A DNA stretch of 64,000 bases, taken from positions 39,083,929 to 39,147,928 of the forward strand of contig JAQNBH010000017.1 of NCBI GenBank assembly GCA_028752905.1, read 5' to 3'. The notes beneath the pieces are model-generated. The model was not told the DNA's origin. It saw nothing but the letters and a program-made list of their open reading frames with translations, and made no database searches. This DNA comes from Cladorhizidae sp. MBARI D1340-BT2. Its lineage: Eukaryota > Porifera > Demospongiae > Poecilosclerida > Cladorhizidae. The translations under genes and the position numbers were made by a program. Positions 44,347-55,030 of the stretch are shown piece by piece. Each line of letters starts with the position of its first letter. Within the stretch, counting starts at the first letter, position 1.

Positions 44347-45166
44347 TGAGAGTTCATTGAGAGTGAAGAAGTTACCTGCCCTGTTAGAAGACTGAAGAAA
44401 GGGCTAGAAGACTACTGAAAAAGCAGCAGCAGGAAACTCATCTGGAAATAGCTAGAGAAAATTGAAGCTAATAATTGACATGCTCATACTGGTAATATTC
44501 TTGCCCCAATATTTTGGTTACCTAGGAAGCGAAGAAAATATTGTGCATAATTGGTACTTTTTTACATAAAGGAAATCTGTTTCTAACAACAACAAAATGG
44601 ATGCTTAACAACTTTATGTGGGCCGATCAAGAGCAGAGCTAACAGCATACAATGTCCTCCGTGGCATCGCCAAGGAGACCACACATGCGATAAACCACAC
44701 GCATGATCTCATTATGCTGAGGAGCAACGAGAATGCGCCATGCACTATATGCAGTAGTATGAGATCAGCTTTTCTGGCATCTGGGCAAGAGCTTTGACAG
44801 TTTGTCTTGAGAATGAAGTAACTGACCTAGCTTCACTCATGTATGCTGGCATGCAATAATAACCCTACCATTCCTTTATTAACATGTACTACATGTGAGT
44901 GTGAAGCACTTGAAGTAACCATGTTACTGTCTGTGTATACATATTAGGTGTTTGTCAATGACTGATCACAACACTCGTCAACTCTACACCTTATACCACT
45001 AATAGAGCAGGGAAAAGACAACTGGTAAATCTTCATGGAATTTAGCAACTGTTGTTCTACCTTAAAAGTAATTTAGTCCTTTAAATCCAGCAAGATAGGA
45101 TCGTTTGCTCTAATTATGTGCAATCATATCTTCACCAACCTATTGGTTTGTGCTCTTGCTAACTCA

Positions 45167-45236
45167 GCAATTCTCTGCCTACTGACCTCACCTCTGAACT
45201 GGCAATTCTCTGCCTACTGACCTCACCTCTGAACTG
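45167..45236. repeat. Perfect 35-bp tandem duplication
   Basis: The unit GCAATTCTCTGCCTACTGAC.. ends ..CTCTGAACTG and occurs at 45167-45201 and 45202-45236. The surrounding 44350-47100 holds no gene I recognise. Confidence 0.95.
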
Positions 45237-47181
45237 AAACAAAAATTAGGTTTCGACAAGTTAATGAAAGTGAGGGAGCTTTGCTATTCAATTGTACATC
45301 TCAATATTGCTTGGATTGGAGAGAAGGCTCATAATTTAGGTCATCGCCACATTCCCAGGAAAATATTGATTCCTTGAGTTTTTATAATGGTGCAATCTGA
45401 TATTATAATTAGTATTGCACTGAAAACCATCCATATCAAAGCCAATTAAAATATTAAAGTATTTCTTAAACAAGACCTTCCGTTATTGCCTGACAACTTC
45501 CCAATACATCCCTGAGCAATCTGAAGATATCTTTGAGTCTTATGGTTCTGGCTCTTATCTGAAAAAGCCAGAAATATGACGATTCCAGCATGTTGATAGC
45601 CTAAGGTCATAAAATGCTGGGCATCACTCAATAAACATAATTAAAAAACGATAATAGTTTACAAGAGTTTATTTTCTATGAAGCCTGCCTACTTTAGCCT
45701 CTATGAGATCATGACCTTATAGTGCTGCAGTTGTGATGAGCTAGTAAGCTAGAATGTTATAGTATTTTACCAATGCAATTCATATAAATTACAGCGTTAT
45801 AGTTTGTGGTTAGTTAGGTCAGCAAGACATTTGAATTTATACAGGATGTGGAATGCATAAAATGTGTAGCTCCAGTGTGGCAAGTTACAGCCACCACATA
45901 GTGCTGATATTGAGAAGGATATGAAGAGGTACTCTCCCCACAATTCCAAATACTACTGACTGTTATATTCAATGTACCAAAAATAAAGCAATGTGATGTG
46001 TGCAATGAATAAATTAGAAACACGGAAAATAATTGTTCAATTCTATATTTTTCTAGTTTATGGATCATTTGCATTTGGGTAGGAAAGATTTATTCCTATT
46101 ATTAAACTGCTCCTCCTCCCAACTCAGTCCCTTATTACAAGGTAATGATGTTTCAGAATGATATGATCCAACATAAATAGACGGCTCAAGAATATGTGAT
46201 TTCCAGCATGAATAAACACAACAAATAAATATGATGATGTTCCAACATGGAATGACATTTGGCAGTTTGAATGAGATCGCTGGTGTGAATAGTAATGACA
46301 ATTAGGCTGGCAAGAAAAGGGTAGTGGCTAGTTAGTAGATGATTACCTTATACCCTGCTCCCTTGCGGTGTTGAGGACTAGCCAACTCTAGTAGTACCGC
46401 AGTAAAGTAAAATTTATGCAACTTCCTTGGGGTAATATATTTCAATGTTTTGTCCTGAGGAATTCTCTTCGCATGAAAATCTTAGCCAGTCTTCAATACA
46501 AAGTTACCAGTTCCTTCTGATACAATAGAGTTGTATTTGAATTTGGTGGTAGTAATCATGGCATCACTTTAGTCTGAATGAAGTGTCACATTAGATTAGT
46601 TCTAAACATAATGTTGATTTCTTTGAGACCTCCATCGAAGTCTCGCTTTGTACCGTATGTGGGTATTTTATCTCAACTAGTCCCAATAGTGGGTTGTGTT
46701 ACTTGGATCATTTACCGGAGTTCCTGCTAGGCATGGATTGTCCAAGAAAATGGAAAGTCTATATAAGATTGGATGTCCGTGTCGTTTTTGGCAAGTTTCA
46801 TATTCATGTTTTGTTTTTTCTTCCATTGCTGAGCTGTATGCAATAGCTGCGTTTCCTCTAAACATGGTAAAGGGTACATTCTCCACTTTCTTTCTCTTTA
46901 GGTTATGGTTTAATTTTAGCTCCGTCTCTTAATGCTGATGCTGTTAACCTCTTCATACATTCACTCATCCACTCTTGACTGTCAACCTGATCATTTGATT
47001 GCTTCTATATGAGGGGATGTCTGTCTTGTACTTACCGTCTCCAGTGCTCCTCTGCAGCAGGTTAGCACACTCCTGCTTTCTGATAGCTTGCCCCCATTCA
47101 TGTACTCTCTGAATGAGAGTGGAGAGTACTGTACATTACCAATAAAGCATGTGCAATGATATTATGCCTCCTCTCAACTGT

Positions 47182-47520
47182 CTATATTTTTGAGGAGCAT
47201 GCAGTCCAGTTTTTAAAACAGACGTGGGGTATGTTCTTCACGCAAGCAGTGCTAAACCCATTGCATACACCTATGTGAAGACACTTTAATGTTTCCTGTC
47301 CAACAATGATTGCCAACGCATTGTAGGAATGTTTGTGGAAATGCTTACTCCACTCTTCATCAAAAATAACTGTGATGGCAGGGACTCCATCATAGTAAGA
47401 TTCTCTATCCACAGAGCCACTTCTCCTCCATTCCTGCTTCAGCCATAGATTTAATACGTTTCTCCTTCCGCAACTGTCCAATCTCTCTCAGAGCATATGA
47501 AGTTTGCCATGGTCATCACT
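47182..47520 (-). pseudogene. Mutator-like (MULE-type) transposase fragment
   Basis: Minus strand: YYDGVPAITVIFDEEWSKHFHKHSYNALAIIVGQETLKCLHIGVCNGFSTAC then HVCFKNWTACSSKI. This matches the W.KRS..HSYNA..GV..IIG..TGK.L..GVRNK.C..C..., H.C.KNW..SS pattern of Mutator-like transposases common in invertebrate genomes. Short and with changed key positions (the usual D.SW becomes DEEW, GVRNK.C becomes GVCNGFS). No flanking terminal repeats were found. Confidence 0.6.
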
Positions 47521-49322
47521 GGAATTCCAAGGACACTCATTGTCTCTTATAGATGGCTATATATGTCCACCACCTGTCACTATCTCTCCCTATACTGCAA
47601 CTAAGTTGAATTCCCATTGTTTAGCTACTTTTGTTCATCTGCGGAAAAAATTGAAATGACTTGGAATACATGGGCTTTCCCGTCAGTGGTTTCCTTGGTG
47701 ACTGATGTGGTTGGCTCAACTAAAAGTTAAAATTTAAAGTGCGGCTAGATAATCAGAACCACCAAATACAGTTTGCCATAAATAAAATGATCCCCCACCA
47801 CCTATTTTTGATACTTATCCTTTAATAATGGCCCTGGCGATATTTGTAGTAAATTATTAAACTAGAGTTAATCTAATTATAAGTAGTGGCCAAGCTTCAG
47901 GGTATTATCAGGTCACGACCTTATTGCTGAAGCCTGGTGAACTGGTAAGCCTGAGCTTACTGTTGCTATGGAAAATATGAGTGCATAGAAAGAGTATCTG
48001 TTTGCAGTATGCTTGAATGAGTATTACAGATTAAAAAAAAAATTCCATGTGACCAACCAAAGTGAACACAAAAAGGAGGAACACAAACAGACAGCACACA
48101 CAATCAATCTGGCCTGGTCTAGGCATGTGCTTGCACATGGAGTTAGCTGCCATCTTCTGGGGCAGTGCTTCTTTCCTGCCATTGTTTAGCTCGTGCTCAA
48201 CAGCTACTAGCACAAAAAGAACAAAATAAAGAAGAAGCCCAAATATATTGCTTAAAATGTTTACTATTCCTTAACTATTGGTAGTTTGTTGCTTCTGGTT
48301 CTTCTTCTTTGTAGAGAAAAAGCCACTAAAATCCTCATTACTTTCTAGCAAGGAAATAAGCCATGCAAATTTTCGTGATGCTTCAGCTACCTCCTCTATC
48401 TGGTTTAGCAGTGAATGTCACAATATTTACTCTCATCTGTTCCCACTGAGATCTCAAAGACTTTCAATGCCAGAGTAACATACCTGTGCTTGCATCTAGC
48501 AAACAAACACTACAGAGACAATGAGAGGGAGAGCACTCTGTCACTCAGATTTGGCAAATGCTCTTCGAGGCTAGAGTGTCTAGTTGAAACATCGAGGGAG
48601 TAAATTTATTGAGAAGTTGATTATAATAATATTAAAGGGTGTAACCATTTGAAGAAATATGGTAAATACACCTACCAACCAGCATTGACAGGATACATAC
48701 TATTTTTACTCACACATTAGTGAGATGTGTAAATATTAGTACGGAATAATGTAAGTCACCCAGCAGCATAAAAAGTATATGATGTGCTAATCATTCACCA
48801 AACTATCTTAACTTCATACTAAATGACATCATCATGGCAGTGTCATTGATACTACATTGATATTGCTATAGAGTTCATGTACTCTCTCTCTCTCTGTATA
48901 TTATTATATCAAATACATAAACCACTATCCAATATGTAATCATCTCTGCTGACCAGATATATGCTAAGACATCTGTTTCCTGAAGGTTACCAGCCTGGTG
49001 TTTAAATATATGTGCACGTTTAACAGATGATGTGGCATTGACATGAAGACTAAGCCTATGAAGTGCATTAGATAGTCAAATAACTATGGCTTAATTAAAG
49101 TGAAATATTTGCAAGAAGTTCATGATATCTGAGAATTCAACAAATTGTATGCTTTAACAACATTAGGGTAGGTTTAATTTTTTATCAATTTTCCCATGTA
49201 AATAACTGGCATGATCATCATACCAGTGGAAATTTATGCGTGTACACTCATTTTATTTTGTATAAGTCATCAGAATCTATTTCCTGTGACCCCTTCAATT
49301 ACAACAATAAACTACAACTCAC
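47521..49322. other. No gene recognised apart from motif H6
   Basis: AT-rich. A (CT)n stretch lies near 48885-48897. No exon-like frames. Confidence 0.5.
48561..48632 (+). ncRNA. Hammerhead-like motif H6
   Basis: CTCTTCGAGGCTAGAGTGTC then TAGTTGAAACATCGAGGGAG and a GAGAAGTTGATTATAATAA tail. GAAA is intact and stem II GGCTAGA/TCTAGTT still mostly pairs, but CTGATGA is lost. Confidence 0.45.
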
Positions 49323-49975
49323 ATTCACTGCTCTCTTCAGAAGACACAATTAGCTCATTTACAGCATTAATAGACCGCGTGGTAGTTCCTCCAGTTGTGA
49401 TACCAATGAAGTAAAGGAACTGGCCATCTTCTACTGGCATTCCACACAGATTCTGTTGTATGTCGGCTGACATTATGTCATAAGATGCATGGATCAACTG
49501 GTCACTTGCACTAAAATCTTCACTCATTACTTGCAAAAAGGATATCCCATTCCATATCCTGATATTTATATCATCGAGGATCCATGAGGCTTCGGGGGAA
49601 CTTTGAGCACTCCTTCCAAATCTCTGCAGCCAGCGCACATCCAGTTGTATGTTTCCAGTTAAATTCTGTACCAATTGTCCGCAGACATATTCCCTGATGA
49701 AAACCAACTCATCTGCTAAGGAGTTGATCATCATAAAAGGGAGAGAGGTACTGTATAGAACATCTTGAGCTGTCACCGAGGTCATTGAAGAATCCAACTC
49801 CACAAGACTGTCATATTTACTTGGTACTAGAAGACTTGGTGTGTAATACTTGATAGGAAACCAGTCAGAGCTGCTCTTTGAGTGTGCTGACTGCAATCTG
49901 ACCTCTAATCTTACACCTTGATCGATGAACTCTGGAAGATTATCACATTCAAAGTTCAATTTGAATTCAATCTCA
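49323..49975 (-). CDS. Large extracellular exon with a reelin-repeat-like beta-sandwich
   Basis: The acceptor CCTTGCTACTTCTAG precedes 49975 and the donor GTGAGTT follows 49323. 653 bp (1 + 217 codons + 1), fully open. It reads EIEFKLNFECDN.. then GVRLEVRLQSAHSKSSSDWFPIKYY. After about 100 residues comes NIQLDVRWLQRFGRSAQSSP then ASWILDDINIRIWNG. The GV.L..S....WF.I / RW.Q......ASW.LDDI.I pattern matches the sandwich domain found in reelin repeats. Cys residues and NxT sites suit a secreted domain. Its phase fits both the signal-peptide exon and the downstream receptor exons. The exon is strong; the domain name is moderate. Confidence 0.75.
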
Positions 49976-50624
49976 CTAGAAGTAGCAAGGTAGAAAAATG
50001 ATGGGTAAAATAATAATTGGGCAACATTAAAATGCATGACTGAATGCATAGTTTGTCAGTTATTTGAATGTTAGGTAAAAGTGTTCAAATACACGCATTT
50101 ACAAACAATGTATGTGTAAGTAAACTAATAGTTCCATGCATTTTCCTAAATGGTCTTTAGATTTGGATTTGAGAGGCCTTTCTCCTGAAGAAATAGGCTC
50201 CCTTATGGATGTGTACCTCTCAATAGCTTGAAATAAGCTATCTGTGTGTAAGGCTAACATTAAGGCCAGGGCTTGAAGCTAAAGTTAAATCCATAGTTAG
50301 GGAAGTGTCACATGGTAAATAATCCTCACAAGTGATGCTAATCAGAGGAGTGCTGGATGTTTCTGTGTGTATCCTCTAAGAAAATAAGCCTATAGATATA
50401 TTCCACACATTATTCGAAAGCACACAGAGCAAGCAACACTATCATATCAAAATTACTGTCACAGAGGAAAGAGGCAAAATGTTTGTTATAACCTTTAAGG
50501 GGTTAACCAGTAGTCAGAAAGTCAGATGGGGGTAAGTCACCTCAAAACACCAACTGGAGCCAATCAATGGGTAATACATCCAATTACTCAATATTAAGCA
50601 ATAAGTACTACTTATGTCAGTAAT

Positions 50625-50701
50625 AATTATTCCTGGCGAAGGCTAGAGCATCTAGCCAAAATGTCGATTGAGTAAATTTAAGTCGAACATCGAGAAAATC
50701 G
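50625..50701 (+). ncRNA. Hammerhead-like motif H7
   Basis: CTGGCGA (two changes from CTGATGA), stem II GGCTAGA/TCTAGCC (perfect 7 bp, no G-U) over GCA, then AAAA, TGTCGATTGAG and TAAATTTAAGTCGAACATCG. The C in the last stem II position, where other copies have T, turns a G-U into G-C, so pairing is kept. Confidence 0.5.
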
Positions 50702-50869
50702 TATTTGTATCAGTATCCCAACTGGATATTTTGTGCCTATCCACATGTCACACATAGTTGACTCCAGTGGACCTTTAGACCTTGCCTCTCCGAACATAAC
50801 AGGCTCCTAAAGTTAAAAAAACAGCCATAACAGTCTAACTAGGACAGGGTCAGCACTCATCTCGACTGG

Positions 50870-51289
50870 GAATTGGGGTGATTGGAGTGGCAGGCCTCAA
50901 TCCCTTGAAGTGGCCCACATGTCTGTTTCACATTCCACTATCCATCCAACAGATAGGAGACTGGGCCCTGCTTTGGTTCTATTACTCTTGGTAAATACTA
51001 AACTCCATCACAAAAAGTCTTCTCCATCACCTGATCCCCAATTGCAAAAGATCTCCACCTTACGATGATCATGTTGAATGATCTGTGAGTTTACTTAGTG
51101 AGTTCCTGCCATCATACTCTGGCCTCAGGAGATCCAACCTTTTGCATAATTGAAACAACATACAGGGAGACTCATTCATGTAGCATGTTCCATTGTCCTG
51201 TAAATCAAGAGGAAATTATCAATTTACTGCTGCAGCAATCTTCCATCCTTTTTTCCTGCTCTGATCGAGTTCTTAAAGTCTGTATAAAG
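50870..51289 (-). pseudogene. Gypsy integrase C-terminal half (second tandem copy, resumed)
   Basis: Minus from 51289: IQTLRTRSEQ.. (VQTFK-type helix after the catalytic Glu), FTGQWNMLHE (YRTT.HATT-type), SPEARV, RWRSFAIGDQVMEKTFCDG and QGPVSYLLDG / WNVKQTCGPLQ. Together these make the GD.V..RNF..G..W.PG.I....GP.SY.V........H.DQL C-terminal domain. Confidence 0.6.
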
Positions 51290-51470
51290 TGTTGTGGATC
51301 ATTAGTTATATAATCATCTGTCATATGTGAGCATGTGCAGTATAATTATGTGGTTTTGCTTGAATACAAATATCTATTGTGAAGAAGCAACAGTGGTGTT
51401 GTTAGTTAACTAAACAGTCAAATAGGTTCCCAAGGCAAAAGAAATAGGAAACAGGTTACTGTTTATTACA
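51290..51470 (+). repeat. BEL 5' LTR (181 bp)
   Basis: TG..CA ends, preceded by TAAAG, followed by TGGTCGAGC. Confidence 0.8.
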
Positions 51471-51559
51471 TGGTCGAGCTGGATAGCCTATGGGAATAGA
51501 ATTCAAGAGTCAGTGAACTGCAATGATGTCTGAACAGTTAGTGGGGAAAAAAGAGAATT

Positions 51560-52400
51560 TGTGGTGGTCATAAGGCATCAGCTACATGAATAATACAACA
51601 AGTTTATGATGTTATAGCAGCTGGGGAGAGTGAATCTTCAGTTGAGATTGATACCAAGCGACTGTTTTTGGTCTTGGGGTGAAATTGGGAATTCTGAAGC
51701 AGTTGGACGAGGAGATTCTGGATTTTATTGAGGACGAAACAGATATTTCTTGGGAGCTGATGAATTCAAGGAGAGAATATATGCAGCAACCGTTGACATT
51801 GACAATTGCTGTTAGTAAGCTTGCAAATTAAACCCACCTACTGATGTTACTGGAACCAGGTCAATCCGAACTCATGCACATGGCACAGGTGAATTGGCAA
51901 AGTTGGTAATTCGTAACTTTAGTGGGGATATTACTTGCTGGACTACGTTTTGGGATTTGTTTGAATCAGCTATTGACGGAAACCCTGGATTGTCAGAAAT
52001 TGATATTTTAGAAGTCATTATTGGAGAAGTCTTCTGCTGAGACCAAATCCAGATTGATTCTTACAGCTGATAACTATAAGGAGGCCATTTACATTCTGAA
52101 GAAAAGATTTGGCAATAAGCAGCAGATAATTACCAAACATATGGATATCCTCTTGAATGTGGAGGCTGTATCTTTGCAACACAATCTAAAGGGCCTGAGA
52201 CACCTCTATGACCTGGTCAGGGAAGTCACTTGGTGTTGAGTCCACCTCTTATGGTTATTGGTATTGCTCCAGAAGCTGCCTCCAGATTTGCGTCTCATCT
52301 TGAGCCGGGAAATTCTTGAGGATGATTGGAACTTGGACTCGTTGCTCAGACAACTTGAAGATGAGATCAAGGCTTGTGAGCGTGCAATGCCACCATCTAC
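51560..52400 (+). pseudogene. BEL gag (DUF1759-type)
   Basis: Shifted frames read EIDTKRLFLVLG, QLDEEILDFIEDETDISWEL.., and then 52021-52239: TADNYKEAIYILKKRFGNKQQIITKHMDILL and LKGLRHLYDLVRE. The L....Y..A...L..RFG....I...HM..LL pattern is the gag core of BEL/Pao elements. Confidence 0.8.
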
Positions 52401-52566
52401 TCAGCCCTGAACTGCAAAGAAGACTGGACCAAGAAATGACTCTACAAGTACTGCTGCTACGCTGCTAGCACTGACCAACACCCCTTCATGTTGTTTCTGT
52501 CATCAGACTCTTCCATCCAGTGGATGCAAGACTGTTTTAGATATTGGAGAGAGGAAAAAGATTCTG

Positions 52567-53337
52567 ATGAGATCAGGCAAGTGTTTCATCTGTTTGAAGA
52601 AATATCATATTAGAAAGGAGTGTCATTCAGCTATCAGGTCATGGTGCCAGAATTGTGGAGGTAGACATCATACAAGCTTTTGTATGAAGAATTTGGCTGA
52701 GACAATCAAGCCTGCCACTCAGCCTAGTACTGTTTCACAAGGAGCCAATCCAACCAAGTCACTCAACCCACAAACAAACACGTTCTCATCCACCACAACC
52801 AGTTCCATGTATGCTGGCACCAATTCTGGAGTGCTGCTTCAGACTGCGAGGGACACTGATTTGCAACCCAAATCGCCTCTAGAGGTCAGGTTAATATTCG
52901 TCAGTGGAAGTCAGAAGTCTTATATAACTCGCCAAGCCCAAGATGTCCTTTCCCTCAATGCAACATACAGCCAAAGTACAACCTTTGGATCAGAGAAGGA
53001 AGAACAACGAGACTGTGAGGTCATGAAGGTCATCATGAAGACTGTGGATGGAGCTTTCCTAGAACTACTGATTTTCACCATTCCTCTGATCTGTTAGCCG
53101 CTGAACAATCAGCTCATCAACTTTTGCAAGGCTGAGTATGACCACCTGACCCACTTGACCCTCGCTGATTCCTGTGTTTCAGGAGATATGCCAATTGATA
53201 TCCTCATTGGCTTGGATTATTACTGGCAGATAGTCACAAGTGAAGTGGTACAAGGAAGGAAGGGACCCACTGCTGTCCCTACTAGACTCGGTTGGGTGCT
53301 ACCCGGACCTACAGGAATACCTGATCAATGTACCTAA
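52567..53337 (+). pseudogene. BEL zinc knuckles and aspartic protease (DUF1758-type)
   Basis: CFICLKKYHIRKEC is a CCHC knuckle (C-x2-C-x4-H-x4-C) and CQNCGGRHHTSFC a second, variant one. Then PLEVRLIFVSGSQKSYIT aligns with the protease strand that normally has D-S-G; here it is V-S-G, so the catalytic Asp is lost. 53155-53337 gives PIDILIGLDYYWQIVTSEVVQG then VPTRLGWVLPGP, the second conserved protease block. A stop at 53097 separates them. Confidence 0.82.
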
Positions 53338-53364
53338 TCAGTCAATGTCATCACAAGCCACGTT

Positions 53365-53634
53365 TTGAGATGTGATTTCCAGTCGAATGTTGGAGAACGG
53401 ATGGACTCCACACTGAGGATGTTTTGGGAGTTGGAATCTCTTGGCATCAATAATAACTCATCTGTGCAAGAGGATTTTGACAGGAAGATCATGTTCAAGG
53501 ATGGTCAAACCAAGTGGCACATGATGCTCTTCCAGACAATTACCACCTCAGTAAGACAGTCTGCTCTGAAACAGAATCCATCAATTCTCAAAGAATATGA
53601 CACTATAATCAAGCCCTTCCTATGTTTCATGCAC
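53365..53634 (+). pseudogene. BEL RT lead-in, truncated
   Basis: Reads LRMFWELESLGINN.., EDFDRKIMFKDGQTKW then SILKEYDTIIK, the linker and RT start of BEL/Pao pol (L..FWELE.LGI, L...P.I...Y..II). The frame then switches into unrelated sequence at about 53630. Confidence 0.8.
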
Positions 53635-54183
53635 TAAGTGGTTGTGATACTGTGTCAGCATTTGTTGGACATGGCAAGAAAACTGCATGGGCTACATGTA
53701 ATTCATTCCCATAGCTTATGCACTGCTTGGAACTGGCACATGCGCCTACTGATATCCCAGAACAAAATGCATGTAATTGAGAGGTTTATCATACTTATAT
53801 ATGACCGAACAAGCACCTGCACTGATGTGAATAAGGCCAAGAAGAACTTTGCAAAGACCTCCTCTGTACAGAAAATTCCTCCAACACATGCTGCTCTGGA
53901 GCAGCATGTCAAGCGAGCTGCCTTCCTAGGTGGTCATATCTGGGGGCAAGCACCTTTCTCCAGACCCTGTGCTTCCTTCTCCAAGTAGTTGGTGTTGGAT
54001 CAAGACAGATAGTGGATTACACGAACCACATTGGACCACACTTCAAGAAGCATCCAAGATCTGCTATGAGTTGATCTCTTGCAGCTGCAAGAAGGGGTGT
54101 CATACCCGCTGCAAGTGCAAAAAGGCTGGACTCCAATGCACTGCTCTCTTCAAGTATGAAGGAGAATGTCCAACAAACTGAAC
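53630..54183 (+). pseudogene. Fragment of an uncharacterised repeat-associated protein with Cys-rich tail
   Basis: Frames give SGCDTVSAFVGHGKKTAW (about 53638-53690), QNKMHVIERFIILIYDRTSTCTDVNKAKKNFA, IPPTHAALEQHVKRAAFLGGHIWGQ, and CWIKTDSGLHEPHWTTLQEASKICYELI. It ends CSCKKGCHTRCKCKKAGLQCTALFKYEGECPTN at 54180. I recall this as a widespread invertebrate family of unknown function, usually multicopy. It replaces the RT-INT part of the BEL element, which suggests an older insertion or recombination. Confidence 0.55.
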
Positions 54184-54475
54184 AAAGATCAGTATTGTAC
54201 CACACAAATGATTTATCGCAACTTTGCACTATATATTCTGATATCAATTCTATAGTATATATGTTTGTTTTGAGTATATTGCCTTAAAATAATTGTTTGC
54301 AGTATTTAGTAGAGTCTTATTAGGAGAAATGCGGCCATTTTGTAAAATGGCAGCCATTTTTTTGTTGCCATTTTGTACAAAATTGCTGCCATGAACTTCA
54401 AACATTGGAAGCACTGAAATGTGTAATAGTGATTTGAGCCAGCGTGTGATTTGAGACCACATTGTTAGAGCTTGC

Positions 54476-54735
54476 ATGGCAGCCAATTTGGAAAACAGCT
54501 GTCATGGCCAGTGTGGGTACTATTGCGATCTCCATATTGAAAAATGTTCGTAGGATATTAATCTACATGTGTACCAATTTTGGTGCTTTTATCAAAAAAT
54601 GCGCATGGCAGCCATTTTGTAAACTGTTGCTATGGCCAGCGTGGGTACAATTGTGAGTGCCTCCATATCTAAAAATGTTCATTAGGTATAATATTAATCT
54701 ACATGTGTACCAATTTTGGTTCTTTTATAAAAAAA
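54476..54735. repeat. Direct tandem repeat, about 128 bp x 2
   Basis: GGCAGCCAATTTGGAAAACAG.. (54476) and GGCAGCCATTTTGTAAACTG.. (54606) are about 85 percent alike by eye. Both contain TTAATCTACATGTGTACCAA. 54300-54400 holds related CAGCCATTTTGT words. Confidence 0.85.
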
Positions 54736-54770
54736 TAGACAATAGGTTTGGTATGCCGCTACACTAAAAG

Positions 54771-54817
54771 AGGTTCCCAAGGCAAAAGAAATAGGAAACA
54801 AGTTACTGTTTATTACA
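54771..54817 (+). repeat. BEL 3' LTR remnant (47 bp)
   Basis: GGTTCCCAAGGCAAAAGAAA.. matches 51424-51470 with one change (CAAGTT for CAGGTT). Ends CA, then TAAAG. Confidence 0.85.
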
Positions 54818-54822
54818 TAAAG

Positions 54823-55030
54823 CTTTCTATGCCATTGGAAGAAGGAAGGAGAACTTGGATATGTTTGATGCCATTCCTCAACGTGAACCGTGCAAATTCA
54901 GCTGAGGCAAATTGTGGACCATTGTCTCAAACTGGAATGCCATAAGGAGATAGGTGATGTAAAACATCAATAGTCTTATCTGCAGTGGTGCTGGACATCT
55001 CTACTAACTCTGGCCACTTCGAGTGAGCAT
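54823..55030 (-). pseudogene. Gypsy integrase core, second tandem copy
   Basis: Minus: a second version of the AHSKW.E.V.M..TTADKTID block (about 55025-54955), then DNGPQFASAEFARFT (about 54925-54880) and LPSSNGIESF (54850-54823), where the BEL insertion cuts the frame. Confidence 0.65.

Larger units (their letters stand above)
51285..54822 (+). mobile_element. BEL/Pao LTR retrotransposon, internally deleted, with TAAAG target duplication
   Basis: The 5' LTR 51290-51470 starts TGTTGTGG and ends TTATTACA. TGGTCGAGCTGG follows as a primer-binding-site candidate. The 3' end at 54817 carries the last 47 bp of the same LTR (54771-54817, one mismatch). Both outer flanks are TAAAG (51285-51289 and 54818-54822). 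Removing the element and one TAAAG rejoins the gypsy integrase frame on the minus strand. Inside are gag, zinc knuckles, protease and the RT lead-in; RT, RH, INT and most of the 3' LTR are gone, replaced by other sequence (53630-54770). Confidence 0.85.

Noticed and set aside
45814..46301. Minus-strand open segments with several Cys as extracellular receptor exons
   Set aside because: No convincing acceptor and donor pair in phase.
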